A stretch of 6,999 nt of DNA from Candidatus Aminicenantota bacterium. GTDB taxonomy: Bacteria; Acidobacteriota; Aminicenantia; Aminicenantales; Aminicenantaceae. Position numbers and translations under genes: made by a program. Each line of letters starts with the position of its first letter. Position 1 is the first letter of the stretch. The notes under the pieces are model-generated. The model had not been told where the DNA came from. It did no database searches and saw only the letters and a list, made by a program, of their open reading frames with translations. Positions 1 to 6,388 of this stretch are shown one piece after another. The stretch lies in contig JAUWYH010000080.1 of NCBI GenBank assembly GCA_030615975.1, positions 1 through 6,999 of the forward strand, read 5' to 3'.

Positions 1-1768
1 CTTCCTCTAAAGAATATCCATAAAGCCGATTGTGTTCAGGATGAAACTTTAAAGCTACGGACTCGATATCTCCTTTTTCTATTTCCTCCTTTGTTATCTC
101 CACATTGACCTCATGATATTGCTTAACATATCTCATATCCAGAGAATAGATGTGTTGAATAGAGTCCTCTGAAATGTGTTCTGATCTAAGAAGATTGGTG
201 GCTTCATTCTCCATTTCATTGAATAGAGACCTGAATTTCTTCATATCCATTTCATAAAGAAGCTTAGAATAAGTTCTAACAAAGTTGTGCTTCAAATCGG
301 ACATCAACATTCCTGCTGCACAGAAAATCGAGGATTCTTTGGGGATAATCATAACCGGAATCTCAAGCTCCAGAGCAATCATACAGGCATGAACCGGCCC
401 TGCTCCACCAGCAACAACCAGAGGGAATTCTCTCGGGTCATGCCCGCGCTTGACACTAACTTCCCGCACTCCAGATGCCATATTGACATTTATCACCCGA
501 TACATTCCCGAAGCTGCCTCAACCACATCCATACTTAATGGGTCAGCAATTTTTTCTTTTATGGCTTTTATTGCCCGATCATAATTCAGGGGTATCTTTC
601 CTCCAGCAAAAAAATCTTTTTCCAGATAACCGAGTATGAGATCCGCGTCTGTACAGGTTGGAAGTTCCCCTCCTAAATCATAACAGGCAGGCCCTGGCTT
701 TGACCCGGCACTCTGAGGACCCATTCGTAAAAGTCCGCCTTCATCAACCCAGCCGATACTGCCGCCTCCGGCTCCGATAGTGACGATTCCTAACATAGGG
801 AGAGCTATTCTCAGACGATTGATTTCTCCCTCTGTCGTGACTAAGGGCATCTTGTCTTTAATAAGAGCGGCATCAAAACTCGTTCCTCCCATATCAATGG
901 TTAAACAATCATCATAACCTTGCACAGAGGAATACTCGATTCCAGCCACTGGCCCGGCTGCAGGACCTGATAAAAGGGTATTTGCTGCATTATCCATTGC
1001 AATCTGAGGTGATACAACACCTCCATTGGATTGCATGATGAGTAAGATGCCTTCAAATCCTATATCTTTCAATTTCCTGATTAGACTTTTCAAATAGCTT
1101 CTTAATATGGGCCCTACGTAAGAATTTAAGACAGTTGTCGATATCCTGTCGTAAAATCTAATACTCGGCAAAAATGAAGATGAAACTGTTAAGTAGGTCT
1201 CAGGAAATTGTTCCTTTATAATTTTCGCTGCCAAGGATTCGTGAATATTTTTGGAAAAAGAATTCATAAAGCAGATAGCGATCGCTTCAACACCTTCCTT
1301 TTTAAATAGACTAGCTGCATCTAATACATCTTTTTTCTTGAGTTCAATTACAGTGTCTCCCTTATAATCAAGCCGCTCCTCAACAGGAAATCTCAGGTGT
1401 CTTGAAACCAACGGCTCAACATTCGTGTATCTGTTATTGTACTGTTCTTCCCTTATTCCCCTCCTCATTTCCAGTGCGTCTCTTAGACCTTTTGTGGTCA
1501 ATAGCCCTGTTTTGGCTCCTCTTCGAGTCAATACTGCATTTGTTGTAACAGTGGTTCCATGGACAATAATTTTAACATCCTTGATGAATTCTCTTAAGGG
1601 AATATTTTTGGCTTTCGTCATTTCCGAAAGACCCTCCATCAATCCTATTGAGGAATCATCCGGCGTAGATAAAACTTTATAAATCTCAGATCTCCCATCC
1701 TCAGAGGTCAACAAAAAATCTGTGAATGTCCCTCCAACATCTATCCCTATTTTATATTCCATCGTCAT
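1..1768 (-). CDS. hyuA: Hydantoinase A / acetone carboxylase beta-type protein (HyuA family), C-terminus cut by window edge
   Basis: An open minus-strand frame of 589 codons runs off the left edge. Family members have about 680 residues, so about 90 are missing. Near the N-terminus is the nucleotide-binding motif DVGGTFTD (residues 10-17), then HGTTVTTNAV (70-79, Hydant_A_N domain). The central Hydantoinase_A domain shows LSGPAAGPVAG (266-276), DMGGTSFDA (292-300), GAGGGSIGW (332-340) and SAGSKPGPACY (353-363), then GGAGPVHA (454-461). DMRYVKQYHEV (544-554) opens the C-terminal domain. Known members hydrolyse hydantoins or 5-oxoproline with ATP, or carboxylate acetone or acetophenone, usually with a HyuB-type partner that may lie beyond the edge. 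The exact substrate cannot be read here. ATG at 1768 or 1762 are both possible; the site before them is weak. It starts 11 nt after the mutase stop, so coupled translation in one operon is likely. Confidence 0.93.
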   Translation of the reverse strand, partial: MTMEYKIGIDVGGTFTDFLLTSEDGRSEIYKVLSTPDDSSIGLMEGLSEMTKAKNIPLREFIKDVKIIVHGTTVTTNAVLTRRGAKTGLLTTKGLRDALEMRRGIREEQYNNRYTNVEPLVSRHLRFPVEERLDYKGDTVIELKKKDVLDAASLFKKEGVEAIAICFMNSFSKNIHESLAAKIIKEQFPETYLTVSSSFLPSIRFYDRISTTVLNSYVGPILRSYLKSLIRKLKDIGFEGILLIMQSNGGVVSPQIAMDNAANTLLSGPAAGPVAGIEYSSVQGYDDCLTIDMGGTSFDAALIKDKMPLVTTEGEINRLRIALPMLGIVTIGAGGGSIGWVDEGGLLRMGPQSAGSKPGPACYDLGGELPTCTDADLILGYLEKDFFAGGKIPLNYDRAIKAIKEKIADPLSMDVVEAASGMYRVINVNMASGVREVSVKRGHDPREFPLVVAGGAGPVHACMIALELEIPVMIIPKESSIFCAAGMLMSDLKHNFVRTYSKLLYEMDMKKFRSLFNEMENEATNLLRSEHISEDSIQHIYSLDMRYVKQYHEVNVEITKEEIEKGDIESVALKFHPEHNRLYGYSLEE

Positions 1769-1779
1769 TTAACTTCTGT

Positions 1780-3390
1780 TCATAGCCCAATTGGCTCTTT
1801 GAATTCGCCAAAAACTTCCTTGAAAACTCTGGTTATCTCACCTAAAGTGGCATATTCTTTCACAGCTTTCAAAATATGGGGCATCACATTCTCTTTTGTC
1901 TGGGCAGCCTTTTTTAATCTGAGCAACGCCTCCTCCACTTCATTCTTTTTTCTTAGAGTCTTTATCTCTTTAAGTTTTCTCTTTTGTTCTTCAGCTACCC
2001 TGGGATTAAATGGGTGAAACTCAACTTCTGCTTTATCTTCCTCCATCACATATTTATTCACCCCTATTTTTGTGATTTCTCCTGATTGAATCTTTTTCTC
2101 GTGGATATAAGCTTGCCGACTGACTTCTCCTTGGATATAGCCTGATTCTATTGTCTTAACCATCCCGCCTTGCTCTTCAACTTTTCCCATACACTCTGCT
2201 ATCTTTTTCTCTATCTCATTTGTCAACCATTCAATATAATAGGAGCCGCCCAAGGGATCAACTGTATCCCTGAGCCCCATCTCATCAGCCAGAATCTGCA
2301 TCGTCCTCAAGCTGATAAGTGCGGCTTTCTTTGAGGGTATCGTGTAGGCCTCATCGTAAGAACAAAGGGCCATGGTTTGGGTCCCGGATAAAGCAGAGAT
2401 CAAGGCATAATAAGCACCCCGCACAATATTGTTTTCGGGTTGCTGAATTGTCAAACCACCTCCTCCTCCACCGGCAATCATCCTTAAAGTCATCGAACGA
2501 GGATTCTTGGCCCCAAAACGTTCTTTTATGGTTTTCGCCCAAAGTCTTCTTCCCGCTCTGAATTTTGCGACTTGCTCCCACAAGTTTCCATGAATATCGA
2601 AGTTAAAAGCAATCCTTCCGGCAAAATCATCAATGTTAATTCCTCGTTTAAGCACTTCCTGGATATAGGTGATAGCAATCTCAAAGGCATAAGCCATCTC
2701 TTGAATTGGAGTCGCACCAGATTCTCTAATATGATAGCCGCAGACACTGAAGGGGTTGAATTTGGGAACATTCTTAGAACAGAATTCCACCATATCTCCT
2801 ATTAACCGGATGGAAGGCTGAACTGGGAAAATCCAGGTTCCCCTCCCTATATATTCTTTCAAAATATCATTCTGTGTCGTGCCTCTTACTTGATCCCAAG
2901 GTATACCCTGTTCCTCAGCCACCACAAGATACATAGCCAACATCACAGAGGCTACAGGGTTAATAGTGAGCGAAGTGCTGATTTTATCAATAGGGATACC
3001 AGCAAAAGCCTCTTCCAAATCTTTTAGAGTATCTATAGCCATTCCAACCCTGCCAACTTCTTCTTCAGCAAAATGATCATCAGAATCCAGGCCTAGCTGT
3101 GTCGGCAAATCAAAAGCAACATTGAGTGCGGTCTGGCCTTGTTCCAGAAGCCATTTAAACCTCTCGTTCGTCTCTTTGGCAGTCCCGAATCCCGAATACT
3201 GGCGCATAGTCCATGGGCGTTTGCGGTACATAAGAGGATGGATACCCCTTGTGAACGGATATTCACCAGGTTGACCTATCTCTTTTTCGTGTTTTAGATT
3301 TTTTGTGTCTTCAGGACCATAGACAGGCTTGACTTTAATTCCGGATTCAAGAATAACCTCCTCAAGCTCTTCAGATTTAGATTTTTTCAT
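1780..3390 (-). CDS. B12-dependent acyl-CoA mutase, catalytic large subunit (methylmalonyl-CoA mutase family, divergent active site)
   Basis: This 536-residue protein is the TIM-barrel catalytic chain of a split methylmalonyl-CoA mutase-type enzyme, which makes a radical carbon-skeleton rearrangement of an acyl-CoA. Family landmarks are YPFTRG (44-49), RPWTMRQYSGFGTA (58-71), NDILKEY (174-180), GYHIRESGA (218-226), KFRAGRRLWA (276-285) and DPLGGSYY (378-385). Tyr65, Arg183 and His220 match Tyr89, Arg207 and His244 of the Propionibacterium enzyme, the set that binds the substrate carboxylate and thioester. Isobutyryl- and 2-hydroxyisobutyryl-CoA mutases differ at the first two. The usual HxQT(S/A)G loop is instead Ile305-Ala-Gly6, and the HTNS segment before the conserved DEA is ALCS (341-344), so the adenosyl and substrate pocket is altered. 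It has no cobalamin domain; the preceding gene supplies that. AAGGAG at 3395-3400 lies 4 nt from the ATG, and the start overlaps the small-subunit end by 14 nt. The family is certain; the substrate is not. Confidence 0.95.
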   Translation of the reverse strand: MKKSKSEELEEVILESGIKVKPVYGPEDTKNLKHEKEIGQPGEYPFTRGIHPLMYRKRPWTMRQYSGFGTAKETNERFKWLLEQGQTALNVAFDLPTQLGLDSDDHFAEEEVGRVGMAIDTLKDLEEAFAGIPIDKISTSLTINPVASVMLAMYLVVAEEQGIPWDQVRGTTQNDILKEYIGRGTWIFPVQPSIRLIGDMVEFCSKNVPKFNPFSVCGYHIRESGATPIQEMAYAFEIAITYIQEVLKRGINIDDFAGRIAFNFDIHGNLWEQVAKFRAGRRLWAKTIKERFGAKNPRSMTLRMIAGGGGGGLTIQQPENNIVRGAYYALISALSGTQTMALCSYDEAYTIPSKKAALISLRTMQILADEMGLRDTVDPLGGSYYIEWLTNEIEKKIAECMGKVEEQGGMVKTIESGYIQGEVSRQAYIHEKKIQSGEITKIGVNKYVMEEDKAEVEFHPFNPRVAEEQKRKLKEIKTLRKKNEVEEALLRLKKAAQTKENVMPHILKAVKEYATLGEITRVFKEVFGEFKEPIGL

Positions 3391-3802
3391 CTTGCTCCTT
3401 AACCCTTTCTTTAATAAAGTCTACAATTTCATTCAGTTTTGTCCCAACCGGGAAAATCTCTGTTACACCAAAGTCTTTAAGAGTTTTGACATCCCTTTGT
3501 GGAATATTCCCGCCAACCAACACTAATTTATCAGTGAGCCCTTTTTTTCTTACCGATTCCATTAACTCTTTACTCAGAGGAAGATGAGCACCAGAGTAAA
3601 TGGAAAGTCCAATCACGTCGACATCTTCTTCCAAAGCAGTGTTCACTATTTCATCGACTGTTTTGTGAAGGCCGGTATAGATAACTTCCATCCCTGCATC
3701 TTTGAGGGCGTGAACGACGACCTTCGCTCCCCTGTCATGCCCATCAAGCCCTGGCTTTGCTATAAGCACCCTGATTCTCTTTTTGCCTAAAGGTTCATTC
3801 AT
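3377..3802 (-). CDS. Cobalamin-binding small subunit of the acyl-CoA mutase
   Basis: This 141-residue protein is a stand-alone B12-binding domain, the usual size for the small subunit of split mutases. The motif AKPGLDGHDRG (15-25) holds the DxHxxG signature: Asp20, His22 as the expected lower cobalt ligand, and Gly25, with Lys16 at the place of the conserved lysine before it. The second motif is Ser-Ile-Tyr in GLSIYSGAH (82-90) rather than the common SxL, and VGGNIP supplies the late glycine pair. The ATG at 3802 has GGAG (3810-3813) 7 nt upstream. The frame stays open upstream to a TTG at 3859, but that stretch (MKQESTCCII...) contains a promoter whose -35 box is that TTG, so the shorter start is preferred. 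It is the first gene of the operon and must pair with the large subunit. Confidence 0.94.
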   Translation of the reverse strand: MNEPLGKKRIRVLIAKPGLDGHDRGAKVVVHALKDAGMEVIYTGLHKTVDEIVNTALEEDVDVIGLSIYSGAHLPLSKELMESVRKKGLTDKLVLVGGNIPQRDVKTLKDFGVTEIFPVGTKLNEIVDFIKERVKEQDEKI

Positions 3803-3830
3803 ATTCACACTCCAAGCTCCCTCGCGGCGA

Positions 3831-3859
3831 ATTATACAACATGTACTTTCTTGCTTCAA
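3831..3859 (-). promoter_or_regulatory. Sigma-70-type promoter of the mutase-hyuA operon
   Basis: On the minus strand TTGAAG (3859-3854) and a perfect TATAAT (3836-3831) are separated by 17 nt. The predicted transcript start near 3824 leaves a leader of about 22 nt before the ATG at 3802, with room for the GGAG ribosome site. This is the best promoter match in the window. Confidence 0.72.
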
Positions 3860-3888
3860 TCTCTCTCCAATTAAAGCACGTAAAAAGT

Positions 3889-3899
3889 AACCTCAGGTT
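3889..3899. promoter_or_regulatory. Short palindrome between divergent promoters, possible operator
   Basis: AACCTcAGGTT is a perfect 5-bp inverted repeat around one base. Its centre at 3894 is about 70 bp upstream of the predicted transcript starts on both sides (about 3824 on minus, about 3966 on plus). That position would suit one regulator acting on both units. The repeat is short, and it matches no operator I can name. Confidence 0.3.
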
Positions 3900-3931
3900 T
3901 ATCTATAGTTTTTCTTTTTATCTTTTCTTAA

Positions 3932-3959
3932 TTGACAAAGATTTTTTTTTAAATATAAA
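3932..3959 (+). promoter_or_regulatory. Sigma-70-type promoter of the transporter gene
   Basis: A consensus TTGACA (3932-3937) and TATAAA (3954-3959) are separated by 16 nt that include an unbroken run of T. Transcription would start near 3966, giving a leader of about 80 nt before the TTG start at 4047. A second -10-like TATACT at 4021-4026 has no well-spaced -35 box. Confidence 0.55.
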
Positions 3960-4046
3960 TTAAAGAACGGATTATTTGAGAGTATCGGAATTTGAAAGTT
4001 TTTTAGCTTCAGACTTTGATTATACTAGATAGGAATGGGATTTTAA

Positions 4047-5504
4047 TTGAAGACTGTGATTAAAAATTCTCCTATTCGACCAAGCTTGAGATGGATAAAA
4101 CAATTGTTTTTGTTTACTGGCATGGTGCTTGGTCTTATTCTTATTCTTTTGCCACCTCCTTCTGGCCTGAGTGATGCTGGCATTAAATGTTTGGGAGTGG
4201 CAACTATTTGTATTACCCTCTGGGTCTTTACTCCCATTCCATTGGCAGCAACCAGTCTTACCGCTATTATCCTGCTACCAGCTCTAGAGATACTGGATAA
4301 ACATCTTGTCTTTTCCTTTTTTGGCAACAGCGCTGTTTTTTTTCTGCTCGGCGTGTTTATTCTTGCCGGGGCAATGATGCATACCGGATTATCTAAAAGG
4401 ATTGCATTATTTTTTCTCACCCGTTTCGACAAAAACTCTCAATCTGTTGTTTTCGGTATCCTCTTTACAAGCTCATTCTTATCACTTTTTATGCCCGAGC
4501 ATGCTGTTGCCGCAATGCTATTTCCTGTTGTCATGGAAATCGTTCAGAGCCTAAAATTAGAGCAGGGAAAAAGTCGACTTGCCATGGCTTTATTTCTAGC
4601 TATGGCATGGGGAGCTGTGATCGGTGGCATAGGAACTTTTTTGGGTGGAGCGCGGGCACCGCTGGCAGTGGAATTATTACGGAAAACATATAATCGCGAC
4701 ATATCTTTCACTTCATGGGCGGTTGCAGCAGTACCCATTGCTCTATTTTTGACGTTTATCGCGTATTTAATTTTGTCATGGTATTTTAAACCAGAAATCA
4801 TAGATATTACACCTGCTCGCCGACTCCTCCAACAAGAATTGCAGCGTATGGGTTCAATTAGTCGAAATGAAATAAAGATAGGGTTACTCTTAATCGTAAC
4901 AATATTTTTATGGATCTACGGCGGACATCATATGGGGCTGGCTGTGATTTCATTAGCAGCAGCCGTAATGGTTTTCGTATTGAACATTGCTAAATGGGTA
5001 GATGTAATAGATTATGTAAACTGGGGTGTTATCATTATGTATGGAGGTGCCATAGCTCTGGGGAAAGCTCTGGCTGAGACAAAAGCTATTGATTGGTTAG
5101 GGGAGCAAATTCTTGGCTCTTCGATGATAACCCCATTTTTGCTGATTATAGCGCTCTCTGCAGTGGCAAAGCTTATTACTGAACTTGTTAGCAATGCCGC
5201 TGCAGTAGTTATTTTAGTTCCATTTTCTTTTGGTTTTGTTGCTACACTCAATATATCACCCGAGCTTCTAGTATTGGCGGTTACCATCCCAGCAGGATTG
5301 GCCTTTTGTTTGCCAATAGGCACTCCGCCAAATGCCATTGCTTATGCTTCTGGATATTTTACAATCAGAAACATCTTAAAGCCGGCGCTTTTAATAAGCG
5401 TGGCTTCATGGGTGGTGTTTTTGCTGTTTGTAAAATTCTATTGGCCACTGATTATGAAAGAACAAAATTTGATTATTATTTATTTTCATTTAATTTTGCC
5501 ATAG
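4047..5504 (+). CDS. DASS/SLC13-type sodium:carboxylate symporter family protein with a variant substrate motif
   Basis: This 485-residue protein is strongly hydrophobic, with about 11-12 membrane segments and a charged loop near residues 248-276. The layout is that of the divalent anion:Na+ symporters (CitT, SdcS, VcINDY), which import di- and tricarboxylates or related anions. Family features are the re-entrant FFGNSAVFFLLGVFILAGAMM (91-111, with GLSKRIA after it), WGVIIMYGGAIALGKAL (326-342), TELVSNAAAV (378-387) and GTPPNAIAY (425-433). The first SNT signature is PEH (150-152, in SLFMPEHAVAAML) and the second is SNA (382-384), so substrate or ion coupling may differ from the classic members. 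TAA at 4044-4046 sits directly before the TTG, so the start cannot be further upstream; GGGA lies 6 nt before it. GTG at 4056 is an alternative. It is divergent from the mutase operon and may import its substrate, which is inference. Confidence 0.88.
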   Translation: MKTVIKNSPIRPSLRWIKQLFLFTGMVLGLILILLPPPSGLSDAGIKCLGVATICITLWVFTPIPLAATSLTAIILLPALEILDKHLVFSFFGNSAVFFLLGVFILAGAMMHTGLSKRIALFFLTRFDKNSQSVVFGILFTSSFLSLFMPEHAVAAMLFPVVMEIVQSLKLEQGKSRLAMALFLAMAWGAVIGGIGTFLGGARAPLAVELLRKTYNRDISFTSWAVAAVPIALFLTFIAYLILSWYFKPEIIDITPARRLLQQELQRMGSISRNEIKIGLLLIVTIFLWIYGGHHMGLAVISLAAAVMVFVLNIAKWVDVIDYVNWGVIIMYGGAIALGKALAETKAIDWLGEQILGSSMITPFLLIIALSAVAKLITELVSNAAAVVILVPFSFGFVATLNISPELLVLAVTIPAGLAFCLPIGTPPNAIAYASGYFTIRNILKPALLISVASWVVFLLFVKFYWPLIMKEQNLIIIYFHLILP

Positions 5505-5575
5505 CCCACAAAAAAATGACAGCTTGCTAAAAACGTAACAAGATGCTACTTTAAAATAGAATTCATATGCTTGTA

Positions 5576-5625
5576 TTAGGTCTTATTGAAGTTTCCATAG
5601 TTGAATCAGGTAACTACTTAGGTCT
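5576..5625 (+). repeat. Pair of 8-bp direct repeats upstream of the CysC-like gene
   Basis: TTAGGTCT occurs at 5576-5583 and again at 5618-5625, 42 bp apart, about four helical turns. The second copy touches the -10 box of the predicted promoter. It could be a regulator site, but an 8-bp match in a region this size may be chance. Confidence 0.2.
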
Positions 5626-5630
5626 ATAAA
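5601..5630 (+). promoter_or_regulatory. Candidate promoter of the CysC-like gene
   Basis: TTGAAT (5601-5606) and TATAAA (5625-5630) are 18 nt apart. A start near 5637 would leave about 20 nt before the ATG at 5658. No convincing terminator separates the transporter from this gene, so some read-through is also possible. Confidence 0.45.
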
Positions 5631-5657
5631 TACGATATGAATATTAAGTGAGTCTTT

Positions 5658-6287
5658 ATGGCAAAAAATATAAGAAACAAAAATATTCAGGAGGGTTTTA
5701 CAGTCTGGATTACCGGTCTCCCTTTTACCAGGAAAAAAGAGACCGGCAGGATTCTTGCAGAACGTTTGAATATGCTCGGCTATAAAACAGCGGTTTTGAT
5801 AGGAGGACAGATCCGTCGGCAATATGAAAAAAAATTGGGTTTTACTAAGGAAGAAATCTATAAAAATATTCGCCGCATTGCCTTCGAGTGTAAATTACTC
5901 AGCGAAAATGGGGTCATTGCAATAGCTGTCACAATATCCCCTTTCCGGGATTTGCGGAAAGAATGCCGCCAAATGATCGGCAGATTTGTCGAAGTGTATC
6001 AAAAATGTCCTTTGGAGATATTAAAGAAGAGAGATAAAAAAGGTCTTTTTCAAAAAGCAGAAGAGGGGAAATTACAGAATGTAGCGGGCATTTCGATGCC
6101 CTATGAAGAATCAGAACATCCTGAGGTAGTCCTTGAAACTGATAAAGTAAGACCCTTTCATGCAGCAAGCAAAATCCTAGCGAAATTGCAAGAACTTGGT
6201 TTCCTTGAAGAAGCAGATCACAGCGTACTCCTTAAACAAGAAGAAATGGAAATTCGCAAGATACTACGAGAAACATGGTTCAAGTGA
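5658..6287 (+). CDS. cysC: APS kinase (CysC)-like protein, probably catalytically inactive
   Basis: The 209-residue protein aligns along its length with adenylylsulfate kinase, which phosphorylates APS to PAPS: GFTVWITGL (13-21), LGFTKEEIYKNIRRIAF (60-76), NGVIAIAVTISPFRDLR (84-100), FVEVYQKCPLEI (110-121), and the lid RDKKGLFQKAEEGKLQ (125-140) with PYEE. The ATP-handling residues are damaged. Walker A, normally GLSGSGKST, is GLPFTRKKE (20-28): the lysine stays, but the glycine before it is Arg25 and the Ser/Thr after it is Lys27. The DGD motif is IGG (48-50), losing both aspartates, and the lid's GFTGID is NVAGIS. A charged tail of about 27 residues follows the fold. The frame is intact, which argues for a kept, changed function rather than decay. 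Its ribosome site is weak (GTGAG, 5 nt before ATG). No sulfurylase or reductase gene is adjacent. The fold is certain; activity is doubtful. Confidence 0.9.
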   Translation: MAKNIRNKNIQEGFTVWITGLPFTRKKETGRILAERLNMLGYKTAVLIGGQIRRQYEKKLGFTKEEIYKNIRRIAFECKLLSENGVIAIAVTISPFRDLRKECRQMIGRFVEVYQKCPLEILKKRDKKGLFQKAEEGKLQNVAGISMPYEESEHPEVVLETDKVRPFHAASKILAKLQELGFLEEADHSVLLKQEEMEIRKILRETWFK

Positions 6288-6290
6288 ACT

Positions 6291-6325
6291 GCTCAGCATT
6301 ATATAAAAGCTGAAGCTTCCTTTCA
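6291..6325 (+). terminator. Weak candidate terminator of the CysC-like gene
   Basis: Four bases after the stop codon, GCTCAGC (6291-6297) can pair with GCTGAAGC (6309-6316) leaving one bulged A and an 11-nt AT-rich loop. A T-rich but interrupted run follows (6317-6330). Stem and tail are both mediocre. Confidence 0.35.
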
Positions 6326-6335
6326 TATTTATAAA

Positions 6336-6371
6336 GACTATTTTTTCTTTCCTATTTTTCCTTCAATAGTC
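6336..6371 (+). repeat. Inverted repeat around a pyrimidine tract
   Basis: GACTATT (6336-6342) and AATAGTC (6365-6371) are perfect complements, separated by 22 nt that are nearly all C and T. The long loop makes a stable RNA hairpin less likely than for a typical terminator. Confidence 0.35.
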
Positions 6372-6388
6372 AGGAACATTTCCTTTTT
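6372..6388 (+). terminator. Small hairpin with T run, possible second terminator
   Basis: AGGAA (6372-6376), a CAT loop and TTCCT (6380-6384) are followed at once by four T. The stem is only 5 bp, so it is weak alone; it could back up the hairpin at 6291. Confidence 0.25.

Noticed and set aside
287..538. Plus-strand frame opposite the hyuA-like gene
   Set aside because: The reverse strand carries a continuous, well-conserved HyuA frame; this one has no recognisable domain.
1780..3390. Calling the mutase a 2-hydroxyisobutyryl-CoA or isobutyryl-CoA mutase
   Set aside because: Those enzymes carry Ile or Phe and Gln where this protein has Tyr65 and Arg183, so the carboxylate-binding pair is of the methylmalonyl-CoA type.
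3803..3859. N-terminal extension of the B12 subunit from TTG 3859
   Set aside because: The segment overlaps a strong promoter, has no family similarity I recognise, and a good ribosome site precedes ATG 3802.
4043..4432. Minus-strand frame opposite the transporter gene
   Set aside because: It is the antisense of conserved membrane-segment coding sequence, with no domain of its own.
5521..5547. Hairpin AGCTTG...CAAGatGCT as terminator of the transporter gene
   Set aside because: The arms pair only with a two-base bulge, the loop is 12 nt, and no T run follows.
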